Positions 34,552-37,137 of a stretch of DNA of 37,137 nucleotides are shown here, piece by piece (position 1 is the first letter of the stretch; the number at the start of each line of letters is the position of its first letter). The notes below the pieces were generated by a model, which ran no database searches, was not told the DNA's origin, and saw nothing but the letters and a program-made list of their open reading frames with translations. A program made the translations under genes and the position numbers. The DNA is from CAZNXJ01 sp964577115 (GTDB lineage Bacteria; Planctomycetota; Planctomycetia; Pirellulales; Pirellulaceae): positions 1-37,137 of the forward strand of contig CAZNXJ010000042.1 in the NCBI GenBank assembly GCA_964577115.1, read 5' to 3'.

Positions 34552-35897
34552 GCGAACGTGCGAAAGGGCGTCTTGGGCGATTGTTGCTTGTCCTGACGGT
34601 GCTGCTCGTCGCCGCGATCGCCGTCTATGCCATGCGTGGCTGGCGAAAAGTGCCGATTCCTCAGCCCGATGTGTCGCAGGCTCACCCGCTCGTGGCCAGC
34701 TATATTCGGCAGCTCCGCGAACAAATCGAACTGCATCCAGATGCCGAAGAGGCGTGGGGTCTGTATGGTCGCGCGCTGATGGCACATCACTGGTACGACG
34801 AAGCCGATGCGTGCTTTCATCGAGCGGCCGAATTGAATGGTCGTGAAATGCGGTGGCCGTATTACCGAGCCGTGATCGCCGAGCGGCGGGATCTGGAGCA
34901 GGCAGCCGAACTTTACGCGCAGGCGGCCGCCTTGGCTCCTCAGCACGCGCCGCTGCATCAACGTTGGGGCGAGGTACTTACGCGGCTCGATCGATTGTCG
35001 GACGCGGTCGAGCGATTTCGGCATGCGGCCGAGCTTGCGCCCGACGAGCCTTACCCGCACGTTGGACTGGGACGCGCCGCCGTCATTCGCGGTGATTTCG
35101 AGGAGGCCGAGCAGCACTTCAGCGAGGCCGTGCGGATCGCGCCGGACAGTCTGGCCGCGCAGGGGGAACTCGCCCGCGTCCGCTTTCGACTCGGCAAAAC
35201 TCAGCCGGGCCCGATACCTAACCGCATTGAAGAGGGCGCGCCGGGCGAGTCCGCGGGGATGCCCGATCCCGTGCTGGCCGAAATCAGCGAGCAGGAACGC
35301 ATTGCGCTGGGATCGGCCGATGAAGCCGATGCGCTTGTAGCGCAAGGGCAACTCGACGCGGCCGCGGCGGCCTACCAGGAGCTCGTCACGAATCGCCCCG
35401 ACCTGGCGCGGCCGCGCTTGAATCTCGCGACCATTCAAATGGCACGCGGCGATATGCCTCGAGCTATTGAAATGTATCGACGCGTGGTCGAGCAGTTTCC
35501 AGACGATGCGCTTGCGCACTATGCGCTCGGTTCGGCCCTCGAGCGGGCTGGTCAGCTTGTGGAAGCGATGCGTGCCTACAAAGAGAGCGTGCGCTTGAAG
35601 CCGGACTACGCTCAGGCGCATTTTGCGCGAGGGCTGTTGTTCGAGCAGAACCGGCAGTTCGAAGAAGCCGTCGACTCGTATCGGCAAGCCGTTGAATCCG
35701 ATCCGCGTCTTGCACCCGCGCAATTGGCCCTGGGCGTTGCGTTGCAGAGGCACGGCGACTTACAAGGAGCGATCACTCACATCCAGAACGCTGTAGCCCT
35801 AGCGCCGGGCGATCCGGTCCCGCTGCAATACCTCAAAAAGGCCGAGGAAGCCTTGGCTGAACGTACCGCGCCAGCGAACAGTGACATGCCGCCGTGA
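34548..35897 (+). CDS. Membrane-anchored TPR protein
   Basis: 449 residues from the ATG at 34548, which overlaps the TGA of the CRTAC1 lipoprotein gene (ATGA). An N-terminal anchor (LGRLLLVLTVLLVAAIAVYA, about 9-28) is followed by tandem TPR units from about 55-205 and 225-440. Typical helices are AEAWGLYGRAL-like, PYPHVGLGRAAVIRGDFEEA, AHYALGSALERAGQLVEAMR and AQAHFARGLLFEQNRQFEEA. TPR stacks bind other proteins. The position suggests the partner is the coupled CRTAC1 lipoprotein or the Amt-like protein, and the 998-residue protein (23863) carries the same pair of domains as one chain. Confidence 0.88.
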   Translation: MSERAKGRLGRLLLVLTVLLVAAIAVYAMRGWRKVPIPQPDVSQAHPLVASYIRQLREQIELHPDAEEAWGLYGRALMAHHWYDEADACFHRAAELNGREMRWPYYRAVIAERRDLEQAAELYAQAAALAPQHAPLHQRWGEVLTRLDRLSDAVERFRHAAELAPDEPYPHVGLGRAAVIRGDFEEAEQHFSEAVRIAPDSLAAQGELARVRFRLGKTQPGPIPNRIEEGAPGESAGMPDPVLAEISEQERIALGSADEADALVAQGQLDAAAAAYQELVTNRPDLARPRLNLATIQMARGDMPRAIEMYRRVVEQFPDDALAHYALGSALERAGQLVEAMRAYKESVRLKPDYAQAHFARGLLFEQNRQFEEAVDSYRQAVESDPRLAPAQLALGVALQRHGDLQGAITHIQNAVALAPGDPVPLQYLKKAEEALAERTAPANSDMPP

Positions 35898-35904
35898 GCT
35901 GGCC

Positions 35905-35933
35905 GTGGCTGCTGGCAACGAATGCGTTACAAT
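35905..35933 (+). promoter_or_regulatory. Candidate promoter for the NYN-LOTUS gene
   Basis: TACAAT (35928-35933, within GCGTTACAATCG) matches a -10 at five of six bases. The hexamer 17 bases upstream, GTGGCT (35905-35910), is a poor -35. It lies just after the TPR stop and about 180 bases before the NYN start. This is a weak pattern match. Confidence 0.25.
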
Positions 35934-36110
35934 CGCGCTGCTCTGTCGCGGAACTACCGCCGGGGCGTTCGATCGTGGAATGGCCATTGCGTATGCAGAG
36001 ATAGGGCGTGAATGGCGCGGCCCGGGATGCATGCGTGATTGGCATTGCGAAACCATCCGTCGCGTTCTCCCTCGAGGCGTTCGCGGTTCGGGACCGTTGG
36101 AGATCGCCTG

Positions 36111-36911
36111 TTGCATAACGATGTTTTTCATACCGATTCGTCGGGTCGCTCGACCACAGAACCGCTCATCGCGATGTTCATCGACTACGAAAACCTCGCG
36201 ATCGGCGTGCGTGATATGAAGCCGGCCGGGAAATTCGAAATTCAGCTGATTATCAAACGGCTGCTCGAGAAGGGCCGAATCGTTTACAAACGAGCCTATT
36301 GCGACTGGAGCAACTACCAGGACTCGGTGCGCGAATTCCATGGACAGGCCATCGAGCTGATCGACATCCCGCAGTCGAAGATGAGCGGCAAGAACAGCGC
36401 CGACATCCGGATGGTCGTGGATGCGTTGGACTTGTGCTATTCCAAACAGCACATTGATGTTTTCGCGCTGCTTTCGGGCGACAGTGACTTCTCGCCGCTT
36501 GTCTCGAAGCTCAAAGAAAACAACAAGCGAGTGATCGGCTGCGGGGTGAAGAGCTCGACGTCCGACCTGTTGATTGCTAACTGCGACGAGTTCATCTACT
36601 ACGACGACCTGGTGCGCACGGCGCGCAAGGCGGCTCCCGAGACAAAGAAGGGCAAGACACGCGACGATCGGCGGAGCGAAGCATTCGAGCGCGTGCTCGA
36701 AGTGCTCGAGTCGCTCGAGCAGGACTACGATATCCTCTGGGGATCGATGCTCAAACAGACCATTCGCCGTGTGTATCCGGGCTTCAACGAAAGCTACTAT
36801 GGCTATGGTAGTTTTTCCGATCTGCTCGAAGACATGCAGGACGGTGGTCTCATCGAGTTAGACTACGACGACCGCCGCGGAAATTATCAGGTTCGCCGCA
36901 AGAAGAAATAG
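36111..36911 (+). CDS. NYN-domain (PIN-like) protein with C-terminal LOTUS/OST-HTH domain
   Basis: 266 residues from TTG 36111, chosen because GGAG (36099-36102) lies 8 bases upstream and the first beta strand (PLIAMFIDYEN) is then whole. ATG 36174 would cut into that strand, and TTG 36039 has no SD. The NYN domain has acidic residues in FIDYEN, KNSADIRMVVDAL and LLSGDSDFSPLVSKL, as expected for a metal-dependent RNase of the MARF1/LabA type. A charged linker (TKKGKTRDDRR) leads to a LOTUS domain ending in SDLLEDMQDGGLIELDYDD, which is likely to bind RNA. It is probably cytoplasmic and monocistronic. Confidence 0.88.
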   Translation: MHNDVFHTDSSGRSTTEPLIAMFIDYENLAIGVRDMKPAGKFEIQLIIKRLLEKGRIVYKRAYCDWSNYQDSVREFHGQAIELIDIPQSKMSGKNSADIRMVVDALDLCYSKQHIDVFALLSGDSDFSPLVSKLKENNKRVIGCGVKSSTSDLLIANCDEFIYYDDLVRTARKAAPETKKGKTRDDRRSEAFERVLEVLESLEQDYDILWGSMLKQTIRRVYPGFNESYYGYGSFSDLLEDMQDGGLIELDYDDRRGNYQVRRKKK

Positions 36912-36921
36912 TGTCCCCGCA

Positions 36922-36963
36922 GCGGTCAGCTTTCAGCGGTCAGCTTTCAGCAGTCAGCGGTGA
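36922..36963 (+). repeat. Heptad tandem repeat, array 1 (six GCNNTNA units)
   Basis: Six contiguous 7-base units: GCGGTCA, GCTTTCA, GCGGTCA, GCTTTCA, GCAGTCA, GCGGTGA. They begin 10 bases after the NYN stop. The unit is the reverse complement (rotated) of the unit in the array at 37042-37137, so the two arrays face each other. Confidence 0.85.
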
Positions 36964-37041
36964 GGGCATGACTTTGCCGCCAAACCTAAGATCTGAAACA
37001 CATTGAATCCACCTCCACTGCCAACCCTTTGACCTCCCAAA

Positions 37042-37137
<96 letters not shown>

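Overview
The window looks like a piece of a planctomycete chromosome, probably Pirellulales-like; that placement is inference from gene content. The evidence is GC-rich sequence carrying families that are typical of Planctomycetota: two DUF1559 PulG-like proteins, a DUF1501 protein, three secreted CRTAC1-type propellers with ASPIC/UnbV tails, a long moxR/DUF58/VWA operon and a thioredoxin fused to a large N-terminal region. No phage, transposase or CRISPR sequence was seen.

Left part (1-15556, minus strand). A tRNA-Asn(GUU) runs off the left edge. Next to it is a tightly packed operon read right to left: MoxR AAA+ ATPase, DUF58 protein, BatA/VWA membrane protein, VWA/GATase-like membrane protein, a DUF4175-like giant membrane protein, two LTxxQ-type secreted paralogues, an alpha/alpha-toroid (prenyltransferase-repeat) secreted protein, and a 948-residue thioredoxin-fold protein. 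Several joints are 4-base ATGA overlaps, or the stop abuts the next start. The layout suggests a chaperone/metal-binding envelope system (MoxR plus VWA partners) with extra exported proteins at its distal end.

Middle part (15557-23785). A DUF1559-like protein that has lost its prepilin signal stands divergent to a short-chain dehydrogenase. A convergent pair follows (Tat-exported DUF1501 protein and TolB-like propeller, ATGA-coupled, minus strand). After a 0.5 kb gap comes a 1031-residue exported fusion of a CBM9-like domain, a sugar-dehydrogenase propeller and a diheme cytochrome c domain, followed by a small antibiotic-biosynthesis-monooxygenase-fold protein.

Right part (23863-37137, plus strand). 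Three CRTAC1-type proteins are interspersed with other genes: one with an N-terminal TPR region, then a DUF1559 prepilin plus a small lipoprotein ending in a strong terminator, then a degenerate UnbV tail, then a second CRTAC1 protein. A coupled set follows: an 11-TM Amt/Rh-type transporter whose first pore histidine is glutamine, a third CRTAC1 protein that appears to be a lipoprotein starting at a rare ATT codon (or carrying a frameshift), and a membrane-anchored TPR protein. The window ends with a NYN-LOTUS RNA-metabolism protein and two oppositely oriented arrays of a 7-base repeat.

The most unusual unit is the Amt-like / CRTAC1 lipoprotein / TPR operon at 31251-35897. No function is assigned to it here beyond what the families suggest.
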